A program made the position numbers and the translations under genes. A DNA stretch of 64,000 nucleotides, from the NCBI RefSeq assembly GCF_004358185.1, contig NZ_SMUV01000063.1, positions 62,001-126,000 of the forward strand. Reading direction: 5' to 3'. This document shows, in pieces, positions 37,643-44,889 of the stretch (positions are counted from its first letter, which is position 1; every line of letters starts with the position of its first letter). This DNA comes from Antarcticimicrobium luteum (GTDB lineage Bacteria > Pseudomonadota > Alphaproteobacteria > Rhodobacterales > Rhodobacteraceae). The notes beneath the pieces are model-generated. The model saw only the letters and a list, made by a program, of their open reading frames with translations, did no database searches and was not told where the DNA came from.

Positions 37643-38531
37643 GCCGCGCCTGCCTGGTCCGACGACGCCCGAATGGGGCACCTTCGCGCTGATCCTGGGC
37701 TGTTACACGCTCTGGCTGGCGCTGCTTTTTGTGCCGCTGCCGTTCTGGCTGACCGGGCCGCTTCTGGCGTTGGTGCTGGCGCTGCATTCCTCGCTGACCC
37801 ATGAGGTGCTGCACGGGCACCCGTTCCGCGCGCGCGCCCTGAACGAGGCGCTGATGGCGCTGCCGCTGACGCTTCTGATCCCCTATGGCCGGTTCCGCGA
37901 TCTGCACCTGGCCCATCATCTGGATGCGCGGCTGACCGACCCCTATGACGACCCGGAATCGAACTATCTCGATCCGGGCGTCTGGGCCGGGCTGCCGCGC
38001 TGGCAGCGGGCCGTTTACGCGGCGAACAACACCCTGTTGGGCCGGATCCTGCTGGGTCCGGCGATCGGCCAGTTGCAATTCATGGCCGAGGATTGGCGGC
38101 GGCGGGATGAACGGGCGGTGTGGGGCGCCTGGGCGCTGCATCTGGCGGGGCTGGCGGCGGTGCTGTGGGTCGTGGCGCGCTCGCCGCTGCCGCTCTGGAT
38201 CTATCTGGCGGCCGCCTATGGCGCGCTGGGGGTGCTGAAGATCCGCACCTTTCTGGAACACCGCGCGCATGAGCATGCCCGCGCCCGCACGGTGATCGTC
38301 GAGGATCGCGGCCCGCTGGCGTTTCTGTTTCTGAACAACAACCTGCATGTTGTTCACCATATGCATCCCAAGGCGCCCTGGTATCGGCTGCCGGCGCTCT
38401 ACCGGGCGGGCAGGGCGCGCTATCTGGCCTGCAACGGGCAGTATGTCTATCGCTCCTACGGCGAGGTGCTGCGCCGCTATCTGCTGCGGCCCAAGGATCC
38501 GGTGGCGCATCCGCTCTTCCGCGCGCGCTGA
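37635..38531 (+). CDS. Fatty acid desaturase family membrane di-iron enzyme
   Basis: A 298-residue integral-membrane protein with the His boxes of this superfamily: HSSLTHEVLHGHPF, LHLAHHLDARLT and NNLHVVHHMHPKAPWY. Desaturases and the related hydroxylases/ketolases share these boxes, so the reaction on the lipid is not settled. About four hydrophobic helices surround them. The ATG at 37635 overlaps the DUF2061 stop. Confidence 0.87.
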   Translation: MSEPRLPGPTTPEWGTFALILGCYTLWLALLFVPLPFWLTGPLLALVLALHSSLTHEVLHGHPFRARALNEALMALPLTLLIPYGRFRDLHLAHHLDARLTDPYDDPESNYLDPGVWAGLPRWQRAVYAANNTLLGRILLGPAIGQLQFMAEDWRRRDERAVWGAWALHLAGLAAVLWVVARSPLPLWIYLAAAYGALGVLKIRTFLEHRAHEHARARTVIVEDRGPLAFLFLNNNLHVVHHMHPKAPWYRLPALYRAGRARYLACNGQYVYRSYGEVLRRYLLRPKDPVAHPLFRAR

Positions 38532-38551
38532 GCCCGTGCCATAGGGGAGCG

Positions 38552-39445
38552 ATGACCTGGGTCTTCATCTCCATCGCGGCGGCGGCGTTCCAGACGCTGC
38601 GCTTCATGCTGCAAAAGGCGCTGAGCATGGGCACGCTCTCGGCGGGCGGCGCGACGCTGGCGCGGTTTTTCTATTCCGCGCCCTTCGTGGTGGCGCTGGC
38701 GGCGGGATACTGGCGCTGGGGCGGAGCGCCCTGGCCGGGCTATTCGGGGGCCTTCTGGGCCTATGCGCTGGTCGGCGGGCTGACGCAGATCCTGGCGACC
38801 TGGTGCGTGGTGGCGCTGTTCGCGCATCGCAATTTCGCCGTCGGCATCACCTTCAAGAAGACCGAGGTGGTGCAGACCGCCGCCGTCGGCTTCGTGCTGC
38901 TGGGCGATACCGTGTCGGCCCCGGGACTGACGGCGATCGTGCTGGGGCTGATTGGCGTGCTGGTGCTGTCGGATGGCTCCGGCGGGGCCGGGATCAAACG
39001 GTTTTTCAACCGCGCGGCGGGGCTGGGGCTGGTGTCGGGGGCGTTCTTTGCCGTGTCCGCCGTCTGTTATCGCGGCGCCACGCTGGAGGTGGCCAGCGCG
39101 GATGCCTTTCTGCGCGCGCTGCTGGCGCTGGCGGCGGTGACGCTGAGCCAGGCCGTCGGCCTGTCGCTCTGGCTGATGTGGCGCGAGCCGGGCGAGGTCA
39201 CCCGGGTGATCGCCGCGCGGAAAACCGCCGTCTGGATGGGGATCACCGGCATGGCCGGATCGCTATGCTGGTTCACCGCCTTCACGTTGCAGAACGCCGC
39301 CTATGTCTTTGCCGTCGGGCAGATCGAGGTGATCTTTTCCATCGCCGCCTCGGTGCTGTTCTTCAGCGAAAAGATGGCGCGCAAGGAACTGGCCGGGATC
39401 GGGCTTCTGACCCTCAGCATCCTGGGGCTGGTGCTGATCGGGTAG
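38552..39445 (+). CDS. EamA/DMT-family transporter
   Basis: A drug/metabolite-type exporter, 297 residues, about ten helices in two EamA repeats. The first repeat carries FKKTEVVQTAAVGFVLLGDT and the second QIEVIFSIAASVLFFSEKMA with AGIGLLTLSILGLVLIG at the end. Substrate unknown. It follows the desaturase by 20 bp in the same direction and is followed by a repeat-rich intergenic region. Confidence 0.88.
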   Translation: MTWVFISIAAAAFQTLRFMLQKALSMGTLSAGGATLARFFYSAPFVVALAAGYWRWGGAPWPGYSGAFWAYALVGGLTQILATWCVVALFAHRNFAVGITFKKTEVVQTAAVGFVLLGDTVSAPGLTAIVLGLIGVLVLSDGSGGAGIKRFFNRAAGLGLVSGAFFAVSAVCYRGATLEVASADAFLRALLALAAVTLSQAVGLSLWLMWREPGEVTRVIAARKTAVWMGITGMAGSLCWFTAFTLQNAAYVFAVGQIEVIFSIAASVLFFSEKMARKELAGIGLLTLSILGLVLIG

Positions 39446-39550
39446 GGGCGGAGAGGGGGCGCGGGCCATCGGGCGGCGTCTCGAAAACCTGAAGCGATGG
39501 CGCGTTGCCGGCCGTCCGAGCTATGCACGCCAGCACGGAACAGGCCCGAA

Positions 39551-39600
39551 GGGCGCCGCGCAAGCGCCGGACCGTCCCCGCGGTCAGGCGCTTGGTCAAA
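39551..39600 (+). repeat. Dispersed palindromic repeat copy B
   Basis: GGGCGCCGCGCAAGCGCC at 39551-39568 equals the reverse complement of 2388-2405. CAAGCGCC (39561-39568) pairs with GGCGCTTG (39587-39594) and GACCG with CGGTC inside it, forming a stem with a single interruption. Confidence 0.75.
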
Positions 39601-39666
39601 GCTTGCGTACCATTCGTATGTCGTCCGGATTCGGCTGGGATAAAGCGCGCCGATCAGAGGTCGCAG

Positions 39667-39693
39667 CGCCAGCCCACGGTCCGGCGCTTGCGC
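39667..39693 (-). repeat. Dispersed palindromic repeat copy C
   Basis: Exact 27-base reverse complement of 2365-2391, including the loop GGACCGTGGGCT. Its last 18 bases are also the exact inverse of 39558-39575 in copy B, so B and C could pair with each other across about 100 bp. Confidence 0.8.
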
Positions 39694-39771
39694 AGCTCGC
39701 TCTGCTGGTTGAATGGCGGATGTGGCCAGCGATATCCCATCGTTTCGGGTTTCTGGATGCCGCCTTAGATC

Positions 39772-40500
39772 TCAGCCGTCGTGACGGATCGCATTGCCCG
39801 AGACGGGTCCGCGGCCCCCCAGCTGCAGAAACAGGCTTTCTTCCTCGCCGTTGCGGAAAAAGGGCACCGTGGCGGGCGGGTCGAAATCATGCGCCCGCGC
39901 CGCGACCTCGGCCAGAACCACCTCGGTGATGAAGGGCAGGTCGAATTTCCGCACCTCGTTCAGCGGGATCCACTGCAGATGCGAAAGCTCGTCGCAGGCA
40001 TGGGTGAAATCGTCCGGATCGCCTTGGATCGCGCCGGCATCCACCAGAAAGAACCGCGCATCGAACCTGCGCGGCCGGCCCGGAGGGGTCAGCGCGCGGA
40101 ACACGAATTGCAGCGCCTCGGCCGAGGGCACGTGGCCGGTTCCGGCAAAGCTCTGCCAGTCGGCGGGCACCTGGCCGGGCCAGCTGCCGGGACGGCCGAG
40201 CACCAGGCCGGTCTCTTCCCACAGCTCGCGCACGGCGGCGGCGGCCAGCGCGTTCTGCATGCCGGATGGGGCGTTGTCCGCCAGCCGGTCGTGGCACACC
40301 GGCGGCAGCGGCGCGGCCAGCGGGATCCGGGCATCGTCGGGATCGACGGCGCCGCCGGGAAAGACGAACTTGTTCGGCATGAACGCCGCCTGTGCGCCGC
40401 GCTGGCCCATCAGGATGGCGGGTTTATCCAGCCGGTCGCGCAGCACGATGACCGTGGCGGCGTTGCGGATCGCGGTCTTGTCCTGTGTCTTGGTGCTCAT
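39772..40500 (-). CDS. NUDIX hydrolase
   Basis: A 242-residue NUDIX protein of the NUDT19/CoA-diphosphatase-like size class. The Nudix box region reads ALAAAAVRELWEETGLVLG: the RELxEExG core is intact although the first Glu of the consensus is not obvious. FMPNKFVFPGGAVDPDDARI precedes it. Substrate unclear (CoA or nucleoside diphosphate derivative). The ATG at 40500 follows AGGACGGGAC. Shared direction with the DUF983 gene 29 bp upstream. Confidence 0.87.
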   Translation of the reverse strand: MSTKTQDKTAIRNAATVIVLRDRLDKPAILMGQRGAQAAFMPNKFVFPGGAVDPDDARIPLAAPLPPVCHDRLADNAPSGMQNALAAAAVRELWEETGLVLGRPGSWPGQVPADWQSFAGTGHVPSAEALQFVFRALTPPGRPRRFDARFFLVDAGAIQGDPDDFTHACDELSHLQWIPLNEVRKFDLPFITEVVLAEVAARAHDFDPPATVPFFRNGEEESLFLQLGGRGPVSGNAIRHDG

Positions 40501-40529
40501 GTCCCGTCCTGTGTGTTGTGTCGGAAGGG

Positions 40530-40928
40530 TCAGGCGGATTCGTCGAACCCGTGCATCCGCCGGGCCCATTGGAAGGCCACGACCGCGCCCTTCAGTCTGG
40601 GCAGAAGGTAAAGCGAGAGGGCGAGGCAGCCAACCGCAAAGATCGAGAACAGCACCATCGGGCTGGGGCGGAAGGCTTCGAACACGATCAGCAGCAGCGG
40701 CGCCATCAGGTGGCCGACGATCAGGATGGTCAGATAGGCCGGGCCGTCGTCAGCGCGGTGGTTGCTCATATCCAGTCCGCAGACAGAGCAGCTGTCGTTG
40801 ACCTTGAGATAGCTGTGCAGCACCGCGCCCTCGCCGCAGTTGGGGCATTTCCCGCGATAGCCGCGGAACAGCGCGTTCCCCAGCGGGCGGTCGGTTTCGG
40901 CAGGTGCGGCGATGGTCTGATCGGTCAT
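40530..40928 (-). CDS. DUF983 membrane protein
   Basis: A 132-residue protein. The N-terminal zinc-ribbon-like part has two Cys pairs (KCPNCGEGAVL and CSVCGLDMSNHRADDGPAYL), then two membrane helices. This layout is DUF983; function is unknown. Divergent from the EF-hand gene across 198 bp. Confidence 0.88.
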   Translation of the reverse strand: MTDQTIAAPAETDRPLGNALFRGYRGKCPNCGEGAVLHSYLKVNDSCSVCGLDMSNHRADDGPAYLTILIVGHLMAPLLLIVFEAFRPSPMVLFSIFAVGCLALSLYLLPRLKGAVVAFQWARRMHGFDESA

Positions 40929-40996
40929 GGGTCTCTCTCGGTGATTGCGGTCAATCTGGGGTTTCTGCGGGCAAAGAAAAAGAGCGATGCGATATA

Positions 40997-41051
40997 TTGC
41001 GTCCGGATGTCGCAAATTTCGGACGATAAGAAAATGACAAAATTCTGCGAC
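40997..41051. promoter_or_regulatory. Inverted repeats in the DUF983 / EF-hand intergenic region
   Basis: TTGCG (40997) with CGCAA (41011-41015) form one short palindrome around a 9-nt centre. GTCGCA (41009-41014) and TGCGAC (41046-41051) form a second. They lie 75-130 bp before the EF-hand start in a locally AT-rich stretch. They may be operator or promoter elements of the sigma-factor operon; speculative. Confidence 0.3.
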
Positions 41052-41126
41052 GGATTTTGCTCGGGGCGGCGTTTGAAGGGTATGAACGGCGGCGAAGGGC
41101 CGTCGCGCAGCGGAAGGAAGACAGAT

Positions 41127-41756
41127 ATGAAACATCGCCATTTCATCGCAGGGGCGGTTCTCGCAGTGGCCGCATTGGGCACCGGGGCCGTTCTGGCGCA
41201 GGGTCAGGGACAGATGCCCGGTCCGATGGGCGGCATGGGTATGCATCAGCGTCCCACCTTCGAAGAGCTGGACACCGACCAGAACGGCACCGTCACCGCA
41301 GAAGAGATGATGGCCCATGCCAAAGGCAGGTTCGATGCCGTCGATACCGATGGCGACGGCAAGCTGAGCCTGGAAGAGATGCAGGCCCAGGCGCGCCAGC
41401 GGGCCGATGCCATGGCCGCGCAGATGCTCACGCGGATGGACCAGAACGGCGACGGCGTGGTCACCTTTGACGAAATGCCGGGCCAGCGCCGCGAAAGCCA
41501 GATGGAGCGGATGTTCTCGCGCGCCGATGCGGACGATGACGGCGGCCTCAGCAAGACCGAGTTCGATCGGGCCCACGCCCGCATGAGTGAGCGGATGGGG
41601 GGCCGGATGGGTCATCACAAAGGCAATCACATGGGCATGCGCGACGGCAGGATGATGGGCGAATGCGGCATGAAAGGTCAGATGGGCGGCATGCAGAAGG
41701 GCCAGATGGGCGATTGCGACGGCTCCGGTCGCCAGCGGATGCAGGGTAACAACTGA
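41127..41756 (+). CDS. Exported four-EF-hand calcium-binding protein
   Basis: A 209-residue secreted protein. The signal peptide ends near Val-Leu-Ala-Gln (residue 25). Four EF-hand loops follow: residues 49-60 (DTDQNGTVTAEE), 73-84 (DTDGDGKLSLEE), 105-116 (DQNGDGVVTFDE) and 134-145 (DADDDGGLSKTE). The C-terminus is a Met/His/Gly-rich tail (MGHHKGNHMGMRDG and more), a likely soft-metal site. CGGAAGGAAGACAG precedes the ATG. It heads a sigma factor / sensor operon and may be a periplasmic metal buffer. Confidence 0.9.
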   Translation: MKHRHFIAGAVLAVAALGTGAVLAQGQGQMPGPMGGMGMHQRPTFEELDTDQNGTVTAEEMMAHAKGRFDAVDTDGDGKLSLEEMQAQARQRADAMAAQMLTRMDQNGDGVVTFDEMPGQRRESQMERMFSRADADDDGGLSKTEFDRAHARMSERMGGRMGHHKGNHMGMRDGRMMGECGMKGQMGGMQKGQMGDCDGSGRQRMQGNN

Positions 41757-41760
41757 TCCG

Positions 41761-42438
41761 GTGGCCCGCGCCGGGACCATAACCGGCCCCGGCGGCCTGC
41801 GCGGCGGATCTGCCGCGGCGCCCGGTGACCTCGCACCCGGTGACCTCGCGCCCGGGGAGGATGCGGAGGCCGCGCTGTCCGATGACGCGCTGGTGGCGCT
41901 GTTCGCCAATGGCGACGAGCGGGCGGCGCGGAGGTTGACCGCGCGGCTGGGTCCGCGAACCTTTTCGGTCGCCCTTCGGGTTCTGGGCGACCGCGATGAG
42001 GCCGAGGACGTGGCGCAGGAGGCGATGATGCGGCTATGGCGCATGGCGCCGGACTGGCAGCCGGGGCAGGCCCGGGTGTCGACCTGGCTTTACCGGGTGA
42101 CGCTGAACCTGTGCATCGACCGCAAAAGGCGCAGCAGGCGGGCCGGTGCGTTGCGGCTGGACGATGTGCCCGATCCGCCCGATCCGGGCCGGAGCGCACC
42201 GGAACGGATGCAGGATGGCGCGCGGGCGGATGCCTTGCAATCGGCGCTGATGAGCCTGCCCGAGCGGCAGCGTCAGGCGGTGGTGCTGCGCCATATCGAA
42301 GAGCTCTCGAACCCCGAGATCGCGGGGATCATGGAAATCAGCGTCGAGGCGGTCGAAAGTCTGACCGCCCGGGGCCGGCGGGCGCTGGCTGCGGCCCTGG
42401 CCGGGCGGCGCGACGAACTGGGGTATAGCGATGGCTGA
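41761..42438 (+). CDS. ECF-type RNA polymerase sigma factor
   Basis: A 225-residue sigma-70-family factor of the ECF type. Region 2 is LRVLGDRDEAEDVAQEAMMR with LWRMAP, then ARVSTWLYRVTLNLCIDRKR. Region 4 is LPERQRQAVVLRHIEELSNP with AGIMEISVEAVESLTARGRR. The N-terminus has two DLAPG repeats and is probably flexible. GTG start 4 bp after the EF-hand stop; overlaps the next gene by 8 nt. Confidence 0.93.
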   Translation: MARAGTITGPGGLRGGSAAAPGDLAPGDLAPGEDAEAALSDDALVALFANGDERAARRLTARLGPRTFSVALRVLGDRDEAEDVAQEAMMRLWRMAPDWQPGQARVSTWLYRVTLNLCIDRKRRSRRAGALRLDDVPDPPDPGRSAPERMQDGARADALQSALMSLPERQRQAVVLRHIEELSNPEIAGIMEISVEAVESLTARGRRALAAALAGRRDELGYSDG

Positions 42439-42799
42439 GACAGATACAGAAGACGCCATTCTGGCGGCCCATTTCGCCGCGGCGCGGCGCATGGTCGGGG
42501 CGATGCCGGCGGAGCTGGAGGCACGGATCCTTGCCGATGCGGCGCAGGTGCAGGCCGGGCGCACCGCGCCCGGCCCGGCCCGATCCGCCGGGGCCGGGCT
42601 GATGCAGCAGTTCCTGCGGGTGCTGGGCGGCTGGCCGGCGATGGGCGGACTGGCGGCGGCTTGTGCTGCCGGGGTCTGGATCGGCGTCGCGCCGCCCGAC
42701 TTTCTGCCCGATCCGGTCGGGCTGATGGTTCAGGGCGACACGGATGTGAATCTGCTGGACAGTTACGCGCTGTCCTCGGTGCTGCCGGAGGAAGGGTAA
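42431..42799 (+). CDS. Putative anti-sigma factor (single-helix membrane protein)
   Basis: A 122-residue protein with a cytoplasmic helical N-terminus (about 70 residues), one membrane helix (MGGLAAACAAGVWIGVA) and a short periplasmic tail. It overlaps the sigma gene and precedes a CnrX-like sensor, the place of an anti-sigma factor such as CnrY. No zinc-binding HxxxCxxC motif is present. Role inferred from layout and context. Confidence 0.6.
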   Translation: MAETDTEDAILAAHFAAARRMVGAMPAELEARILADAAQVQAGRTAPGPARSAGAGLMQQFLRVLGGWPAMGGLAAACAAGVWIGVAPPDFLPDPVGLMVQGDTDVNLLDSYALSSVLPEEG

Positions 42800-42800
42800 G

Positions 42801-43283
42801 ATGACCGATATGACCGATCGCAAACCGCCCCGGATGCGGCCTTGGCTGCGGGTCCTGCTGGGGATCTCTCTGGCGCTGAACCTGGCGGTGGCGGGGCTGG
42901 CCATCGGGGCGGCGATCCGTTTCGGCGGGGCGCCCGAGGGCGCCCGCCCGCCGCTGCCGCTGGGGGCCATGCTGTATCGTGAATTGCCGCGCGAGGACCG
43001 CCGCGCCCTGCGCGACAGCAGCTTCGGTCCGCGAGAAGAGCGGGCCGAGCGTCGGCGCGCGGATGCCGCCGAACTGGACGCGGCGCTGCGCGCGGTGCCG
43101 TTCGACAGCGCCCGCGTCGAGGCGTTCCTGGCCGGGCAGGCCCGGCGGCATTCCGACCTGGAACAGGCGATGCGGGCGGCCTGGCTGCGCCAGGTCGCGG
43201 GGATGAGCGACGCCGCGCGCGCCGCCTTTGCCGACAGGCTCTCCGAGGCGATGGTGCATCACGACCGCCACCACAGTCGCTAA
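42801..43283 (+). CDS. Periplasmic heavy-metal sensor (CnrX/ZraP-like)
   Basis: A 160-residue protein: short cytoplasmic start, one N-terminal membrane anchor (LRVLLGISLALNLAVAGLAI), then a helical periplasmic domain with LPREDRRALRDSSFGPREER, an Arg-rich hairpin, and a His-rich end (VHHDRHHSR). This is the Metal_resist layout. It likely tells the anti-sigma factor about metal in the periplasm. 1 bp from the preceding stop. Confidence 0.8.
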   Translation: MTDMTDRKPPRMRPWLRVLLGISLALNLAVAGLAIGAAIRFGGAPEGARPPLPLGAMLYRELPREDRRALRDSSFGPREERAERRRADAAELDAALRAVPFDSARVEAFLAGQARRHSDLEQAMRAAWLRQVAGMSDAARAAFADRLSEAMVHHDRHHSR

Positions 43284-43302
43284 GCGGCTCTGTCCCCGGT
43301 CC

Positions 43303-44712
43303 TCAGACCAGTGCCGGGGCGACAGCGATCCGGTTGCGCCCGGCGCTCTTGGCCGCGTAGAGCGCCCGGTCGGCGCGGCGGATCAGGGCCTCGGCCGGCT
43401 CGTCGCCCGGCGCCGCGGCGGGGCCGATCGCCAGGCCGATGCTCAGCGTCACCGACACCGGCGCGGCAAGGCCCGGCGCGCGGACCGGCTGTTCCCCCAA
43501 CTGGCGGCACAGCCGCGCGGCGAGATCTGCCGCCGCTTCTGCCGCCGCCTCCCGCGCGGTGCCGGGCAGTACGATCAGAAACTCGTCGCCGCCATAGCGC
43601 GCGATCATCGCGCCCGCCGGCAACGCGGCGCGCAACCGCTGTGCCGCTGCGGTCAGCACCGCATCTCCGGCCGGGTGGCCGTGGTGGTCGTTGACCCGTT
43701 TGAACCGGTCCAGGTCGGCCAGCATCACCGCCACCCCCTCCGTCCGCCCCGCCGCCGCGCGCAGCGCCCCGGCCAGATAGGGTAGCGCATGGCGGCGGTT
43801 GTAGAGCCCGGTCATCGGATCGTGCAGCGCCGCCCGCAACCCGTCCTGCACGGTGGCGCGCTGCCGGTCGGCGCGGGCCCTGCGCCGGAGTTGCGCGGCC
43901 AGCCGCAGGGCCAGTTCGGCACCGTCAAAACCCGGGGCGGTGACGTCATGCGCGCCGCGGTCCAGCGCCTCGGCGGCGAGCCGCGCGTCGCCCGCCGGCG
44001 GCACCGCGATCACGGCCATGTCGCGCGTCGCCCCGGCGGCGCGCAGGCCGGCCAGCAGATGCAGCATTCCGGTCGCACGGGGCGCCGACAGCTCGATCAC
44101 CGCCGCGTCGGCGCAGGGCCGCTGCGGCAACAGCCGCCCGCCGGCGTCGATTGTATGGCAGACGATCCGGTGCGCCGGCGCATGCCGGGCCAGTGCCCTG
44201 TGCCAACTGCGGGCGGTGTCCGCCGTCCCGGTGATGAGGGTGACGCGGGCCCCGGAGGGGCGCGCCGTATAGCTGGCGGCGGCCTCCGACAGCCCGGCCA
44301 CAGCCGCCGCGCCGCCGCCCAGGTCCAGCCCCTCGGAGCTGTAGCCGGCGCGGATCAGGCTGCGGATCCGGGCCTGCATCAGCCGGTCGTCGACCGATGG
44401 GCAGAGCGCATCGTCGATCCCCGCCGCCAGCGCGCGCAGCCGTGCGGCGCGGTCGTTCTGGGCGGTGAGCGCGATCATCGGCACCCGCGCCAGTGCCGGG
44501 TCGTCCCGCAGCCGCGCCCGCAGGTCCGGCGCGTCGCCGCCCGGCAGGGTCATCGCCGCCAGGATCAGGTCGGGCCGGAGCCGCCGGGCCATCGCCATCG
44601 CGTCGGTCATCCGCGTGGCCATCACCACCCGGTACCAGGCGGCGCCGAGCTGAAACTCCAGCATCAGGCGCCTTGTGGCGTCGGCATCCGCGATCAGAAT
44701 GGTTGCGTGCAA
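43303..44712 (-). CDS. PleD-like diguanylate cyclase with degenerate receiver domains
   Basis: A 469-residue two-receiver GGDEF protein making cyclic di-GMP. REC1 (about residues 3-120, TILIADADATRRLML) has LILAAMTLP where PleD has its phosphoacceptor Asp, so the Asp is Ala; the switch Lys is also gone. REC2 (about 155-275) has AVIELSAP, Glu in place of Asp. GGDEF (about 300-465) keeps ARYGGDEF and LADLDRFKRVNDHHGH, but the RxxD inhibitory site reads PAGA. A TTG start at 44712 is the only one that includes the whole REC1. Confidence 0.9.
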   Translation of the reverse strand: MHATILIADADATRRLMLEFQLGAAWYRVVMATRMTDAMAMARRLRPDLILAAMTLPGGDAPDLRARLRDDPALARVPMIALTAQNDRAARLRALAAGIDDALCPSVDDRLMQARIRSLIRAGYSSEGLDLGGGAAAVAGLSEAAASYTARPSGARVTLITGTADTARSWHRALARHAPAHRIVCHTIDAGGRLLPQRPCADAAVIELSAPRATGMLHLLAGLRAAGATRDMAVIAVPPAGDARLAAEALDRGAHDVTAPGFDGAELALRLAAQLRRRARADRQRATVQDGLRAALHDPMTGLYNRRHALPYLAGALRAAAGRTEGVAVMLADLDRFKRVNDHHGHPAGDAVLTAAAQRLRAALPAGAMIARYGGDEFLIVLPGTAREAAAEAAADLAARLCRQLGEQPVRAPGLAAPVSVTLSIGLAIGPAAAPGDEPAEALIRRADRALYAAKSAGRNRIAVAPALV

Positions 44713-44835
44713 GGGCGGGCCGCCTTTCGTCCGGTCCCGGCATCCCGCGCCGGGGCGTAATCATGGCAGAATTGTGGCGACGGATGGTTAACATCCGGTT
44801 TCGCGCGGCCGGCGCACTGGTGGGCTCCGCGCATG

Positions 44836-44865
44836 AAAAAGCCCGGCGCCACAGGGGCGCCGGGC
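44836..44865 (-). terminator. Rho-independent terminator after the fadB/fadJ gene
   Basis: On the minus strand a 10-bp exact stem (GCCCGGCGCC / GGCGCCGGGC, 5-nt loop) followed immediately by five T's, 25 bp after the stop. Confidence 0.9.
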
Positions 44866-44889
44866 CGGATGTCGCAGGGACGGGCCGGA

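Larger units (their letters stand above)
39446..39771. other. 326-bp intergenic region carrying two palindromic repeat copies
   Basis: Convergent gap between the EamA and NUDIX genes. It holds two inverted copies of the dispersed palindrome (listed separately). No credible coding frame or T-run terminator was seen. Confidence 0.6.
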
